Shown here piece after piece: positions 33,977-46,300 of a stretch of 64,000 nucleotides of DNA. Each line of letters begins with the position of its first letter. Position 1 is the stretch's first letter. The notes under the pieces are model-generated. The model was not told the origin of the DNA. It worked only from the letters and a program-made list of their open reading frames with translations, and made no database searches. Source of the DNA: Beverwykella pulmonaria (Eukaryota > Ascomycota > Dothideomycetes > Pleosporales > Melanommataceae); NCBI GenBank assembly GCA_001599595.1, contig BCHH01000002.1, positions 3,713,546 through 3,777,545 of the forward strand. Reading direction: 5' to 3'. The translations under genes were made by a program, and so were the position numbers.

Positions 33977-36270
33977 ATGAAGGTAATCCTAGGTTTACTC
34001 GCCGCAATGGGTGCTCAAGCATGCATGCGCGAGCGAACCCTCCACCCTCGCCCTCACAGCAATGTAAAGAGGCAGGCCAGCAATGTCACCTTTCCTCCAG
34101 TCTTGGATGCGAACGAGCAAATACTCATCGACTCGTTTGACAATACGTCGATATCGACATGGTCGTACTATTACAGTACGCCCAACCCTCGGCCAATGGC
34201 GAGCTTCTACTAACGACGCCCAGCACACGGCGACCATGTAGCTGGTCGGAATAGGACAATGGCGCAGTGGACGGCAGATCGCTGGACGGAGTATGGGTTT
34301 ACATCGAGGCTAGACGAGTACTGTAGGCTTCCCTCGATTGCAATCTGAAACCAGGCCTGATTACATGTCAGATGTCTATCTCAATTATCCAGTTTCGCAT
34401 TCTTTGCTGCTTACCTATCCCAACGGAAGCACCTTTACCCCCTCCCTTCAAGAAGCGGTGCTCCCAGAGGACGAAACCACCGGCTATACGAATCGTATCC
34501 CCACGTTTCATGGCTATTCCTTTTCTGGAAACGCATCTGCCGAGTACGTGTACGTCGGACGAGGCCAGCAAGTCGACTTCAACCGTCTCAAAACCCTCGG
34601 CGTGCAGCTCGAAGGGAAGATTGCTTTGGCCAAGTATGGCGGGCCTTTCCGAGGCCTAAAGGTCAAGAATGCTCAAGAGCACGGAATGATCGGCGCTGTC
34701 ATCTTCACCGACCCCAGCGATGATGGGAATATGACGCAGGCGAAAGGCGTGGTCGCTTATCCGAATGGCCCTGCAAGGAACCCTACGACGGTCCAAAGGG
34801 GCAGCGTCCAATTCCTCAGCATCTACCCTGGTGACCCAACGACTCCTGGTTACACGTCGAAACAAGATTCACCAAGAGCGGAGAAAAGCGACAGCGTTCC
34901 TCACATTCCCTCTCTTCCAATCTCCTGGGTCGATGCTCAGCCAATCCTGGAAGCACTCAATGGCTTTGGTACAGCAGGTGTGCAAGTCAACCGCACTGGT
35001 TGGGTGGGTGCTATTCCTGGTGTCAACTATAGTACTGGAGAAGGCTCTGGGGCTACGCTCTCTCTGAGCAACATCATGGAGGACACAATTACCCCCATCT
35101 GGGATGCTGTCGGTATCATTAACGGCACGAGCCAGGATGAAGTCGTCATTGTTGGAAACCACCGTGACGCTTGGATCGTTGGCGGTGCTGCGGATCCAAA
35201 CTCCGGCTCTGCTGTTCTGATTGAACTCGCCAAGGCGTTCGGCAAACTCTCGGAGACTGGTTGGCAGCCGACTCGCACCATCGTTCTTTGCAGCTGGGAT
35301 GCTGAAGAATATGGGCTTGTAGGAAGGTCGGTCATGTCACATGGATCAAAATGGCTCAATGGACAATGCTAACGAACTCCAATGTAGTACCGAATGGGTT
35401 GAGGAATACATCCCATGGCTGAAGAACGCGGCTGTGTCATACTTTAACGTCGATGTCGCTGTCTCCGGTCCTCTCCCTGACATTTCCGCGACCCCAGATC
35501 TCCACGCCATCGGCATCAGCCTCATGAAGAAAATCGTCTGGCCCTTCCATGGCACGACGAACAGCACCATGTACGACATCTGGACCGAAGAGGTCGGCGG
35601 CGAAGTCGGTGTTTTGGGCTCCGGGAGCGATTACACTTCATTTTTGCATCGTGGCATTGCAGCAATGGACATGGGTGCTGGACCAGGCCCAACAGATCCC
35701 GTCTATCACTACCACTCAAACTACGATTCGTACCACTGGATGGCGACCTTTGGAGACCCTGGCTTCCATACTCACAAGGCTATGGGTCAATATCTTACAT
35801 TGCTGCTATACCACATGGTCTCCGACCCTGCTCTTCCTCTCGAGCCCGCAGACTATACCCCGGAACTACAGACCTACCTCGGCGAACTCAACGACACAAT
35901 CGCCGCTGCCAACGGCACTCTCGACCTCTTAGAACTCACGTCCGCTATCTCCGTCTTTGAGACCTCGGCGCAAGATTTCAATAAGCTCCGCGCGCAGGCG
36001 ATTAGCACCAACGACGCCGAACTCCTTGTCGTTGTAAACCACAAAGCGAGGGATTTCTCACGGGGATTCACGAGCCAGGGTGGGCTGCCAGGGCGCGAGT
36101 TCTTCCAGAATTTGATTTTTGCCCCCGGGCGGGATACGGGATACGCGCCTGTTACATTGCCGGGGATCACAGAAGCGATTACCTTTGATAAGAATTTTAC
36201 GCTTGCGCAGGAGTTTGTGACGAAGACTGCTAATGCTATACTGGTGGCGGCAGCAATTTTGAAGACGTAG
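33977..36270 (+). CDS. Secreted M28 zinc metallopeptidase, glutamate carboxypeptidase II / transferrin-receptor type
   Basis: Exons 33977-34175, 34224-34322, 34372-35326 and 35388-36270 give 711 residues; introns are 48, 49 and 61 nt. A signal peptide (VILGLLAAMGAQA) opens the protein. Then come a PA-type apical domain (about 90-310), the M28 catalytic domain and a C-terminal TFR-dimerisation-like helical domain. Metal and catalytic residues of the family are all visible: HRDAW (about 361), DPNSGS (about 371), the DAEEYG pair (about 409) within SWDAEEYGLVGSTEW, the Asp in FNVDVAVSG (about 439), and His in YHSNYDSYHWM (about 525). It is therefore predicted to be an active di-zinc exopeptidase acting outside the cell or in the vacuole. 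Several N-glycosylation sequons fit secretion. Related fungal proteins are annotated as N-acetylated-alpha-linked acidic dipeptidase-like or Vps70-like. Confidence 0.93.
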
Positions 36271-36719
36271 GGATGTAGAATCACGAATCTAGGCCGGAAG
36301 ATAGAGTTACGGAACAAGTCTTAATGCCATCTTGATAGTAATAATAGGGAAAGTGCTGAGCATGTCTCTGTGCTCATGTCAAATGTATGAATTGTGATAG
36401 AGTCGTTTGTACAGTTTTGACCCCGCACAGGGCCAGATTTACTCCAAGCTACCCCCCAAGTGGCTAATGTAATATTCATAAAGAAGCGAGTCTGTGCGAT
36501 GACGACTTGTTTATGTGTATGACAAAAACTGTCACTAATGATTTGCTTCCCAAATAAAATTTTAGGAACTTTCCCTCCTCAGGAAGTCGTTTTATTCACA
36601 AGCTTGCCAGTGACGGATACATCATGAACAAACCGTGATACTAAGTGTGACGATATTATACATCGCCAGCCCCGGAAGGCCCTCGGGCAGGCCACGGGCC
36701 AGTCAACGGTTCTCCATCT

Positions 36720-36762
36720 GATCACGTGACTATAGATCACGTGACCGCGCAGGAGTATATAG
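36720..36762 (+). promoter_or_regulatory. Paired gatcacgtgac E-boxes followed by a TATA box
   Basis: Two identical 11-bp copies of gatcacgtgac lie at 36720-36730 and 36735-36745, so their palindromic CACGTG cores are spaced 15 bp apart. A TATATA element follows at 36756-36761, and the first downstream ATG is at 36839. CACGTG is the classic site of bHLH factors (for example Cbf1 or SREBP-type proteins). The order boxes, TATA, leader, ATG points to a promoter for the F-box gene on the plus strand. Confidence 0.65.
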
Positions 36763-36838
36763 TCTTCTCGACGTTCCTGAGTCATCCTCAAGGATTCGTC
36801 TCAATACAATCGTACACCTACATTCAAGCTTCCTACTT

Positions 36839-36901
36839 ATGAAAACCCTCACACCAAGCCGCGTAGCGAACATATATACCTATTGCCGGAGGGCCAGTTG
36901 A
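36839..36901 (+). other. Small upstream ORF (20 codons) in the F-box gene leader
   Basis: This is the first ATG after the TATA box. It reads MKTLTPSRVANIYTYCRRAS and ends with TGA at 36899-36901, immediately followed by a new ATG at 36902. That arrangement suits a translational control uORF with reinitiation at the abutting start codon. Prediction from position only. Confidence 0.4.
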
Positions 36902-38767
36902 ATGCTATCAATTACCCCGATCTGGTACATTTATGAGCCGACTGTAACATAAAAGTTTTGCTGTTCTCTTGTTGCTGTTTTAGGGAATTAGCTACTTTAG
37001 TCTTGATTGTTTATTTTGATCCAAAAGCTATTGCAGCGAGATGGAGAGCTACCAACCAAGCTAACCGAGAAAAGCTAGCCCATCTCCCCTCATGTATACA
37101 TTCCCAACTTCCGTTGTCAGCTACATAAACTTCAACTCAATTTAACAGAAGCCATATATCTATTTACTTCATTGACGACATCTGATATAATTTCCTTAAT
37201 CACATCCACTGACCTCCCACCAACCATCCTCACTCTTCCAAACGAGCTCATCCTCAGAATCTTCTTCCACCATGCATCATCCACCGACCCCACCTCCGCC
37301 CGCAGCACGCCTCCAAACGCCTCTAGATTCTCTCCCCTTGCATTAGTATGCAAACGTTTCAACCAACTCTCCACCCCGTTCATGTACGCCGAGTATTGTG
37401 ACCGCCCTCGCAATCTCACACCGTTCCTCTTGAACCCCAAGCTGTGGGCGCACGTGCAGAGACTCGAGTTCCCCTGGTTCTGGGAGGAGCAAAGATTTAG
37501 CCAGGCCCAAGGGCGTTTCAATTTACTCCAAATGATTCAGAAATTTACCCTGGAGGAGGTGTGGCCTAAGGCTATGTTTAAGGGAATGCGTATGGACGTT
37601 GCCGGCGTTGACAACTTTGAAAAGGCCATCATTTTGTGTCACGCAAGGAACCTGCGGGAACTACGTATCGGATATATCACGTCGTACGATGATATATATG
37701 TCTTGCCGTCTCTGTATGGCATGCCGTACAAAAAACCCTACAACGTCGTACCTAAGGCCGAAGACCACATGCTGCGGTCTTTAGACCCACTGATGTATGC
37801 CGCGCGAGGCGAACCCCTCGGCAACGTGTATCAGTTTGAGAAGTTGCATACGCTCAGAATTGAAGTACAGAGGCAGCGACCGGAAGAATTTTCGTCCATC
37901 TTCCGGCTCCCTTCACTGCGGAATCTTGCACTGGAGGTGAAGCGACATTATGTGTATACCAAGCATTTACAGGAGATGGAGGTTTCTGAATGGGATTGCC
38001 CAGCTGGTGCATCGAATGTCCAGGTCTTGGAGCTCCTGCAGGTATCATGGAAGCCGGATGCCGTGAGGCTGGCTATCCGGTCCTGTCGTGCCCTTACCTC
38101 GCTTGTGTACTCGCAACATAGCGATGCACCGCGTGAGGGATACTCCGAAATTCTGCACGAACTAAAGGGGCACAGAGACTCTTTGAGGGAACTCAGGATC
38201 CGCGACTGGAATAGCGAGTACTTCGAGGCGCCGCTCGGAGATTTGTTTGTCAGTCTGGTGAATCTCCAACATATCGAGATGCCGTACGGTTTTCTACGCA
38301 ATGGAACAATTCGCGGGCCCAAGGACAACCGTCCAAATTGCTCTGCCCTAAACTTCTCTCAAGCCCTACCAGCTTCTCTTGTGCACCTACACCTAGACTT
38401 CTGGGGCGCACCACCCCCAGCACCAGAAACCACCCAATCGCTTCACCAACTCCTTCCGGATCTCAAAGTCCACCCAACGCTGCCCTTCCCGCATCTCAAG
38501 ACTACAGAAGTAGTCGCCCATATCGAAAATCTTGACCACGAGCTGCCAATGGACTTCGTGCTACTTGACGAAATCTTTGAAGAAGGGGAGGTTATGTTCA
38601 AGTACGAATTAGCACTACACTGTCTCGACGAAGACTCCACGGAATCTTTCATTGAGTGTTTTAATTGGGTTGAGGGATGGCCGAATGGGGAGACGCTTAT
38701 GCGACATGTACAAGATCTAGGCAGGTTAATGGAAAGTTCGTGGGTTCCGCTGCTTTTTTCTCCATAG
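36902..38767 (+). CDS. F-box protein
   Basis: The main exon is open to the stop at 38765-38767 and encodes an F-box near its start (PPTILTLPNELILRIFFHHA, then SRFSPLALVCKRFNQLSTPF) followed by about 450 residues of LRR-like, Leu-rich sequence typical of fungal F-box proteins. The F-box would bind Skp1 in an SCF ubiquitin ligase and the rest would select the substrate, unknown here. No in-frame ATG exists between the upstream stop at 37076-37078 and the F-box. A workable model uses ATG 36902, exon 1 36902-36943, a 177-nt intron with GTAACA donor, GCTAACC branch and GTTGTCAG acceptor, and exon 2 from 37121. This preserves the frame and gives 562 residues. The 5' end is uncertain; the F-box body is not. 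Confidence 0.7.
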
Positions 38768-41700
38768 CCCATTAAGCTCCCACCATTTTTTCCCTGTAAA
38801 TCATATCCTACCCCAGCCAGACGGATCAATATCACTAGAACCGCTCGCGTGATGAACGAATATTCTCTTTCCTCATCCTTATTCTCTACTTCATCGTTTA
38901 TGTTCCAACGCTGATGTATAGTTGGATATAGTATCAATGCATCCAGTCGAGCAGCTTGTGGAAGTCGATAAAGAGCAGCAGTGTGGCGGATATGAAAAGG
39001 AGGCAGTCGTAGGGATAGGGAGGGATCATGGAGGGCACTTGTGTGGTAGGGGGGTTGATAACGGAGAGACATGCGCGTGTATTATTGTAGAGCCGGTAGC
39101 GAGATGCATTGGAAAACCCATGCATTGTGTGGCAACAACAAGGCGCCCTACGCCTAGCACTATTATGTTTGATATTGTATAGATGAAATTTAGTTTCGGC
39201 GTACTCGAGCAATATTTCGACTTTGAATTAGACAAGGTAACTTCTACCGGGGATGTCCGTCGCTAGGTTGTGGCCCCCACAAACGTGGTGGCTCGCTTCG
39301 TAGACCTTCTCCTCAATACTAGGGCGTATGGTTATGCGTGCTGGTGCGTGTACCTGATAGTGCATGTAGAGATGTGGGATGGGTGTTCCAAATGCCATGC
39401 TCGCAATTAGTGTTGCAGGTCTAGTAGTCCATTCAGGAGTGGACGAGTGAATGGCTCCATGGTATCCGCACTTTTACAGAGGAAGGCGCTGGAGAGTGAT
39501 AAAGCTCATTTTGCATTCTTTTTTATTTTCGGCTCATCCGCAATGGTTGCGGACTTTGATCTCGCGCTGACAAAGGCGAGTTCTACCACATACATACATT
39601 CGTGTTAACATCTGAGACTTATATTATTGCGTAGTGGACCGGTTTCTCCACAAATGTAAAGCATAAACGCAAAACTTACACTAAAATATCTCTCGCTGGA
39701 CCCCTGATCGACTATCAATAGGAAAAGAAAGTCCTCAAGTGTTAATATCAAATCTAAACTCGATATCAACGCTAACGTCAAAGGTCAGCACGAAATTTTA
39801 CATTACAACACGAACGTATTCTCTAAGCATTCCCCCTTTACAATGAAACTCTCCAGTCTCCCCATATCTAATACAAGCACAACATAATATTCAAATACAG
39901 CAGGTTTTATTGGCTTAAGAAATGGCACAAAATCTAAGTTTTTACTCAAACAAGAAGCACCCCTTAACCACAGCCGTCACCCTCGTCTCCACCAACCCCT
40001 TTCGCGCTCCGTACACCAACTTTCGGAAGGCCATGTCCCGCGCCACAACTTTGTACCACCACACACTACCACCACCACCATATCCGCAACCGCTAAGCCC
40101 CCGTTTGGAACCACGGTTTCTCAACCATGATCATGGCCTCATCAATCCCATTCCCACAGCCCCTTACCCACACCACAGCCGCAACCTCCCTCAACACCAA
40201 ACCCAATTCGATTATCACATCGGCACCTAGTCCTCCTCACTTCCGGCACTTATAACCGTAGCAAGTACCGTTCCCGTCCACTACCCACACTTAACCAAGT
40301 ATTCCATTGCACTCCCCACCTACAAAACTCCTGAATATCCTCTCGTCAACTAACCGCAACGCAACAGACCACACTGTGACACGCTTTCTAAATTTAACCC
40401 TAGCCTCTCACACACACACACGCACAATAATCCCTCCGACCGGAAGGAAGCAACGACAGAAGGCAACCCAATCCAGCCCCGCTGACTAAGACACAGGGAT
40501 GGATAAATGTTTCGTCTCGGGAAGGGTAGCGGCACGGTGCAGTGCCCTCTTTACGGCACGGCACGCTATGGTAATAGCGGGGAAGTGAGACCAAGGCATC
40601 TGGTCTAAATCTGGGAAATTGTTCCTATTTGTTGATCGGTCCTCAACACAAACCATAATGTAAGCCCTCATGTTCAAATGCGAATCAAGTGCCAACCTTC
40701 CTTGGCATGGCACGACTGCGTCTGACGTCTGACTTCCGCCGCCCAATCTGATGACAAGCTTCGGGGACATGTCATGTCGGGATGATGATGCTGCTGGTTC
40801 GATGACTGAGGCTGACATTGTCTCACTCAATCAGGCGCAAGTTCAAGATTACTCTCGCCACCATATTGCCCAAGTACTGGAAGACATTCGTTCCAAAATC
40901 GTGGAAGTATTGATATTTGACAGATGTATTGATTCTCTCAATAAGCATTACTCGCCCGCTCATATCCAATTTGGGGTTGTATCTCTCAATATGAGAATTT
41001 GTGTGTGCGCTTGCGCTATGGAAATATGTGTCTGAGAACCGCGCTTGACAAGGAAAAATCCCATCCTAAAGCAAGCGCAGCAGTACCAAAGCAAGATATC
41101 CTCCCGACATGAACAGTATCAAACAGCCACCAGCCCCAGCCATCATAACAGAGAGATATAGAGAAGAAAAAAGACAATAGCCAAACGCGCAAACCATGAG
41201 CAAGAACAAAAGAAACTTGTCGACGCAAGGAAATATAGGATCAAAAGACCCAGAACAAGTTACCACCCCAAATCAACCTCCCGTTGATGCTGAAAAAAAA
41301 AAGTCAGAGCAACCACTGAGATGCAAGCCCGCTTTCTAACCGTCTCCCCTCCCGTGAAACTAAATACCGGCCCAATTATAGACTGAATCGCTTTGCCACC
41401 GACACCTTGCTGGAATTCGCAATTCCGCACCACCCCAATGATCAGAGATAGAGCCGAAAGGTGTTGAGACAGCCTCCCGACACTCAGAAAGCACGCGCTA
41501 ACCCCGGCACCAAAATCGGAGTGCCAAAGAAACGGGTAGTGGAGGTCACCGGGGTAGGCTTTTGTTCATCTAGGAAACGTATTGCAAGCACAACCCCACT
41601 GTCGCTGCTTTTCGCATTCAAAAGAAATAAAAAAAATTCAAGGGAGACCATGTAAGAGATGTTTGAGGGACCAACTGAGATATGAAAATGAAACTTGAAT

Positions 41701-41982
41701 GCAATCGAAACGCTATCAAAAGGCCACCCGAAAAAACTCACTGCTGCCAGCCTCAAATCTGTTCGGAGATAAGGTTATATGGCAGGCGAATTCAGATTGA
41801 AAATTTACAGAAAATAAAAAAGCGCTATTAGAACCAGATTTTGTTTCGCCATATTAACCCTCAAGACGCTGGTTTGCTAAATACCAGTTTCCGAGAAACT
41901 ACTGTGCCTGCATCTTTGCGTTGCTAGATGCTCCTGTAGAGGACCAGCTCTAGAGCACCTCTGAAACCCGACTGGAGTGGAT
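38768..41982. other. Intergenic, A+T-richer, no supported gene
   Basis: About 3.2 kb between two genes that converge on it. Frames are short or hydrophobic only by composition. A CA/TG microsatellite lies near 40410-40425 and several A-runs occur at 41.27-41.65 kb. A 94-codon frame at 40751-41035 reads somewhat like protein but has no family features. Confidence 0.5.
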
Positions 41983-43369
41983 CTACATGGGTCGACGATT
42001 TAGCATGTTGAGCATAGACGAATCCGTAGAACTGCGCCCATTCCCGTTATCGGTGACGAGATCGTTGATCCGCATGCCAGGCCGGTTGGAGGATGATGAG
42101 GTCGGGGGTGGAGGGGTTCTGCCGTCGTTGCGCGGGGGTAAAGGTTGCAGAGTACCGTTGGGAGGAGGGGCCGCAAAATACGGGGAAGCGCCGGGGGTCG
42201 TTGGGGCTTGTGTATGTGGCGACGAAGAGGAGCGGCCATCATACGAGTACGCACTCTGAGGGGAGTTGCGACGGGGTGGTTGAGCAGGGTAATATGGCTG
42301 AGAGGCTGGCGGAGGAGGAGCAGCTGGATACGATGCTGCAGAAGGTGTAATCGAGGGGGCTGGAGAGGCAGCCGTTAGAGACGTTGGGTCTGGATAAGCA
42401 TAGTCTTGTCTAGCGCCTAGATGAGGTAGCTGTGATGTTGAAGCAGGATTTGGTGGGGGGAGGGTAGGGGTATGAGGTTCATAAGAGGGCCTCTTCCTGC
42501 TCTGCAACGGATCACGGCTGTCCTCATCATAGGGAGCGCTAGATGGAGGGCCATAATGAGCTTGGTACGGACCTGACTGGCCTGTGGGACTAGGCAGATA
42601 CTGGGGCTGTTGCCCGCGCGGCGGTTGGCCATATGCATCCCCAGGTGCACCCGGGGGAAGAGGCTGGCCATATGCGCCATACATGGGCGGCGGTTGTCCC
42701 ACTCCCCGCCAAACAGTGTGCGCGGGCACGAAGGCTTGTGTCTGCGCAGAGACTGGGGTAAAGATGCAGTCTTGGTTAAACCTCATGCAGTTTGAGCAGC
42801 GGCCATCATCAGTCTGTTCGAAACCGGAGCAGCGAATCTGTGTGGAAAAATAAGTACGAAAGAGGGTCAGGGCATGAGCGGTAACGTACCTTGCGTCTCC
42901 GACAGTAGCGGCAGGCAATGGCAGTCCTCTGGCGCGGCGCTGGAGCTTGGTGCTGTCCCGGGTGGCTCATGTAGTTTGGCGGTTGCTGCTGGCCCTGATA
43001 TGGATCCGGGGGAGGCGGCGGTCCTCGGGTCCATTCGTGAGGGCCGGGTAGGCGATACTGTTGCTGGTGGTGGTGGTGCGGATGAGGGTGCTGGTGCGAT
43101 GCCATGTCGGGTCGAGGCTCTCGTGGAGGAGGAGGAGGAGGAGGCAGAGAAGTATTGATCTACGGGCGCGGTCAGCACCAAATGTAAGGAAAGGCGGTGA
43201 CGGGAAAAAGGCGGCGGACAGGCGTGCTTATGGAAATCGCACAGCTGACCACGACTAGACTGAGACTTACATGTGTCGGCGGAGGATACGAGCCGTTGGC
43301 AGGCTGTTGCGAGGTGGGCGGTTGCCAGTGGGTGGGGAGCTGTCCTTGACCACCCTGGTGAGGGAACAT
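41983..43369 (-). CDS. Zn(II)2Cys6 transcription factor
   Basis: Exons 43369-43271, 43159-42890 and 42837-41983 (minus) give 407 residues; introns are 111 and 52 nt and all junctions fall between codons. Intron 2 splits the DNA-binding domain: exon 2 ends ACRYCRRRK and exon 3 begins IRCSGFEQTDDGRCSNC. The six zinc ligands are C116, C119, C126, C137, C140 and C147, the standard fungal binuclear cluster, so DNA binding in the nucleus is secure. After the cluster comes FTPVSAQTQAFVPAH, a conserved extension I have seen with this finger type but cannot tie to a named factor. The rest is extremely Pro/Gln/Ser/Tyr-rich, and there is no middle-homology domain, so it is short for the class. The N-terminus has a His/Gln-rich stretch. 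Target genes are unknown. Confidence 0.88.
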
Positions 43370-46300
43370 TGTAACGGTCTCTGGTTGCGGGAGGGGCGTG
43401 CTATAAGAGTCCGCCTACAAGGTGAGCAGTGACGCCGACCATACACTGGGGAAGCACAAGGCGGCGCGGCTGGCAGAGAGATGTGAAGGAGCAGAGGGCG
43501 GTGGTGGTGCGGAGGATGGCCTGGGGCGTTGGAGGGTGTCACAAGAGGACTTGACGGCCCGCAAGGACGGCAGCTGCAGGTCAGATCAGAAGGGGAGGGC
43601 GGTGCAAAGGTGAAGTGCAGGGCCAAGCACGCGGGTGTGTGGATCGGAAGCGTGGGTAGCGCTGTGCGACAGCAAGGAGGCGGCGAGGACAGGATTCCGG
43701 ACGCTGGATGGATGTCGTCTTGGACTTCTCGAAGGCGCGTCTCTTGCGGCGCGGAGGGTAGAGGTGCGCTTGGGTACCGACAGAAGGGAGGCGAAGGAGA
43801 GTCCCGAGTGAGGAGGGTAGGAGACGGGATGCTCACACACTATTATTTCCACGGCGCCCGCACCAGGCCCTGTGGCCAGCGCCGCCTTCGCAAACCTTCG
43901 CAGCACAGACGGGCGCGCTGCTGGGGGCCCCTGCTGAAGGCGAGGGCGGATCGAGGTCCCAGCCCACGGCGCGAAGCCGCCCGAGCCCTTAGTGTGCCTG
44001 TCACTTGGCCAGGAAGACGCGGAATGGGATGATGATGGCAGAGTGGCACGGTGCAGCAGCGTGCAGCAAGGACGCCGAAGCGCGCTGGCGGGCACAGCAG
44101 ACGCGGCGCGCGACCAGGCCAGACGAGTACGTGAATGTGGACATGCGGGACAGAGAAGCGCTGCACTGTGCCTGCAACGTGCAGGTCTTGAGTTCGTCTG
44201 GCTGTCGAGACGACCGTCGCCAGCGCGAGAGCGTCTGCGAGCGTCGCACGACGGCAACTGCAGCGTGCAAAGCCCCCTTTCGGCGAGCCGTGTGCGTGAC
44301 GGACAGGGGGCGGAATGGGGGGGATGGCATGGGACGACGCGAGGAGGGAGTGTGCGCGCTGGTTTGGGACATCTTAGTGCCAAGCCACGGGCGGGCCGCT
44401 GCTGCATGTTCTCCGAGGCACATGGGAAGTGTGATCTACTGGGGCACGCAGCGCTCCTCATAATGTCACACACACCCTCTAGCATCGGCTTGTCTCTCTC
44501 TCTCGCGCTCTCTCTCTAAAGAGCGACCAGCCAGTCCCCTCTCAAGCGTCGCGGCTATCCGCTAGCGCGAGGCTCACCGACATGCTCTCGCCGTACCACG
44601 TGCGCCATGTTGTGCAATGAGACCGAGACCCGACGCACATGGCGAGGGAAATAGATACTGCCTCTCGCCTGCAGCCCGATCTCCCGCGCGGCCAAGTCCT
44701 GCGAGGCTTCGCAAACCACCACCACTACCACCACCACTACGACGCATTGTGCTATCGTTCCTGCCACACAACACCACAATCGGCGCATCTCGGGCAATCC
44801 CGCGAACCGAGCAGCCTTTGCTCCAAAAGACAGCCGGCCCTCCCACGGGTCTTGCTCGAGTGGTAAGTAGATAGGCCGCCAGCATGTCAAATCGTGGTAC
44901 GTGTCGCCGGACTCGCGCTCCAGAGCCGGTGCCGCTATTCAAGCATTGTATTGCTCGCTGCTGCTGCCCACTTGCAGCAGGCCTGTTGGCGACAGACGCC
45001 AGCAGCGGGAGCACGGTGACCTGCAAGACCTCCGTAGCCCCGGCTCCTGAGCTGTCTCTGCTCTGCCTCCTTTTTCTTCTGCCCTCGGCGATTCGAGAAA
45101 CCTGACCCAACGAGATGATGATACTCGTTCGGCGCGCAGCCATTTCCGTGGTATTAATTCCCACACCCTGGGACGCGGGTTGCAGGGCTAGCCCATCTGT
45201 CGCAGATGAGATAGGGCTGGCCGCTCGTGCAGCCTTTGGGTGTTGCCCAGCGCCCTCTCCAGATCCGCCACCCCTTCGTTCGGGGGGCGACAATACATAA
45301 ATATAAGATAGCTGCCCATCCTGGCGGCGGCCCCGTGTTGGTGTATCTCTTGCTAACCAGTGACGTGAGCGTGTCGCGAGCTTCCTCTGTTTGGACGTGA
45401 CTCGAACCGACTTTCGTCAGCAGGGCATGCTCTAATAAAAGCAACAGCGGAAGAGCTACTGTCCTCGCGGAATGAATGCTTCAATACACCCATTATCTGC
45501 GCATCCCGGGAAAGGGAAGGGCATGAGGAATTAGATCCGATGCAGGCCTGCCGATTATCCACCACTACGTTCTTGCAGCTGATCGTGACTGCCATTGCGC
45601 CGTTTGAGGGGGAGATATGACTTGCGGCGAACCCACTCCTTCTCGAATCATTTTCTCCAAATCTGACATTCTTCACCGTTAGCAGATCCCGACCCTGGTG
45701 CCGGCAACTCTCCATCCACGGAATGCCTGAAGCTGCGGCCCATGATTCGCCAGGCCCACTTTCCGCTTGCGCCATGTTTGAGCACTACGACGAGGCTATT
45801 GAACGGGAACAGGTTTGGAAATCAGTAGTTTCTGATAGTGCCGGCTTTCCCGCAGCTGAGCGATGACGGCACGGCGGAGAAGTGCGGCTGGATGCAAGCA
45901 TGGTATGAGAATCAAGGGTGATAGCGTAACACCAAAGGCTCGCCTCGCCGTTGACTTGGCCTCGGGATCCTGGAGTAAGGTTTGACTAGCGGGCATCAGT
46001 GGGCCGCGAGGTTTGGAAGCTGCTAATTGAAACCTACGAGTCGCCTTCGACCGTTGTTCTCCCGTTGCAACAGAACCTTCCCACACCCGGCCTCTCCTCC
46101 GTCGCCTCCTCACCCACACGCACACACACAGCTCCTCGCCCCTCGCCCTAGCTCGCGGCATTCTATCAATAATATCGACTAGCGCTGCGGCGCTGCAGCG
46201 CTGCAGCTGACGGCCCGCTGATTCACACGCGCACGCCTTGGACTACGATACCCTACCCGTTGCAAGGATTATTGGAAATATATTCTGGCCAATCAGAATG

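Noticed and set aside
40751..41035. 94-codon ATG frame on the plus strand
   Set aside because: The sequence is somewhat protein-like but has no family resemblance and no other support in an A+T-rich spacer.
41066..41266. Small minus-strand frame with two hydrophobic stretches
   Set aside because: It lacks an upstream ATG, and hydrophobicity is explained by T-rich minus-strand composition.
43586..44485. 299-codon open frame on the minus strand
   Set aside because: The Arg/Ser/Pro/Ala-rich sequence has no motif, and all frames nearby are equally open. G+C-rich composition explains it.
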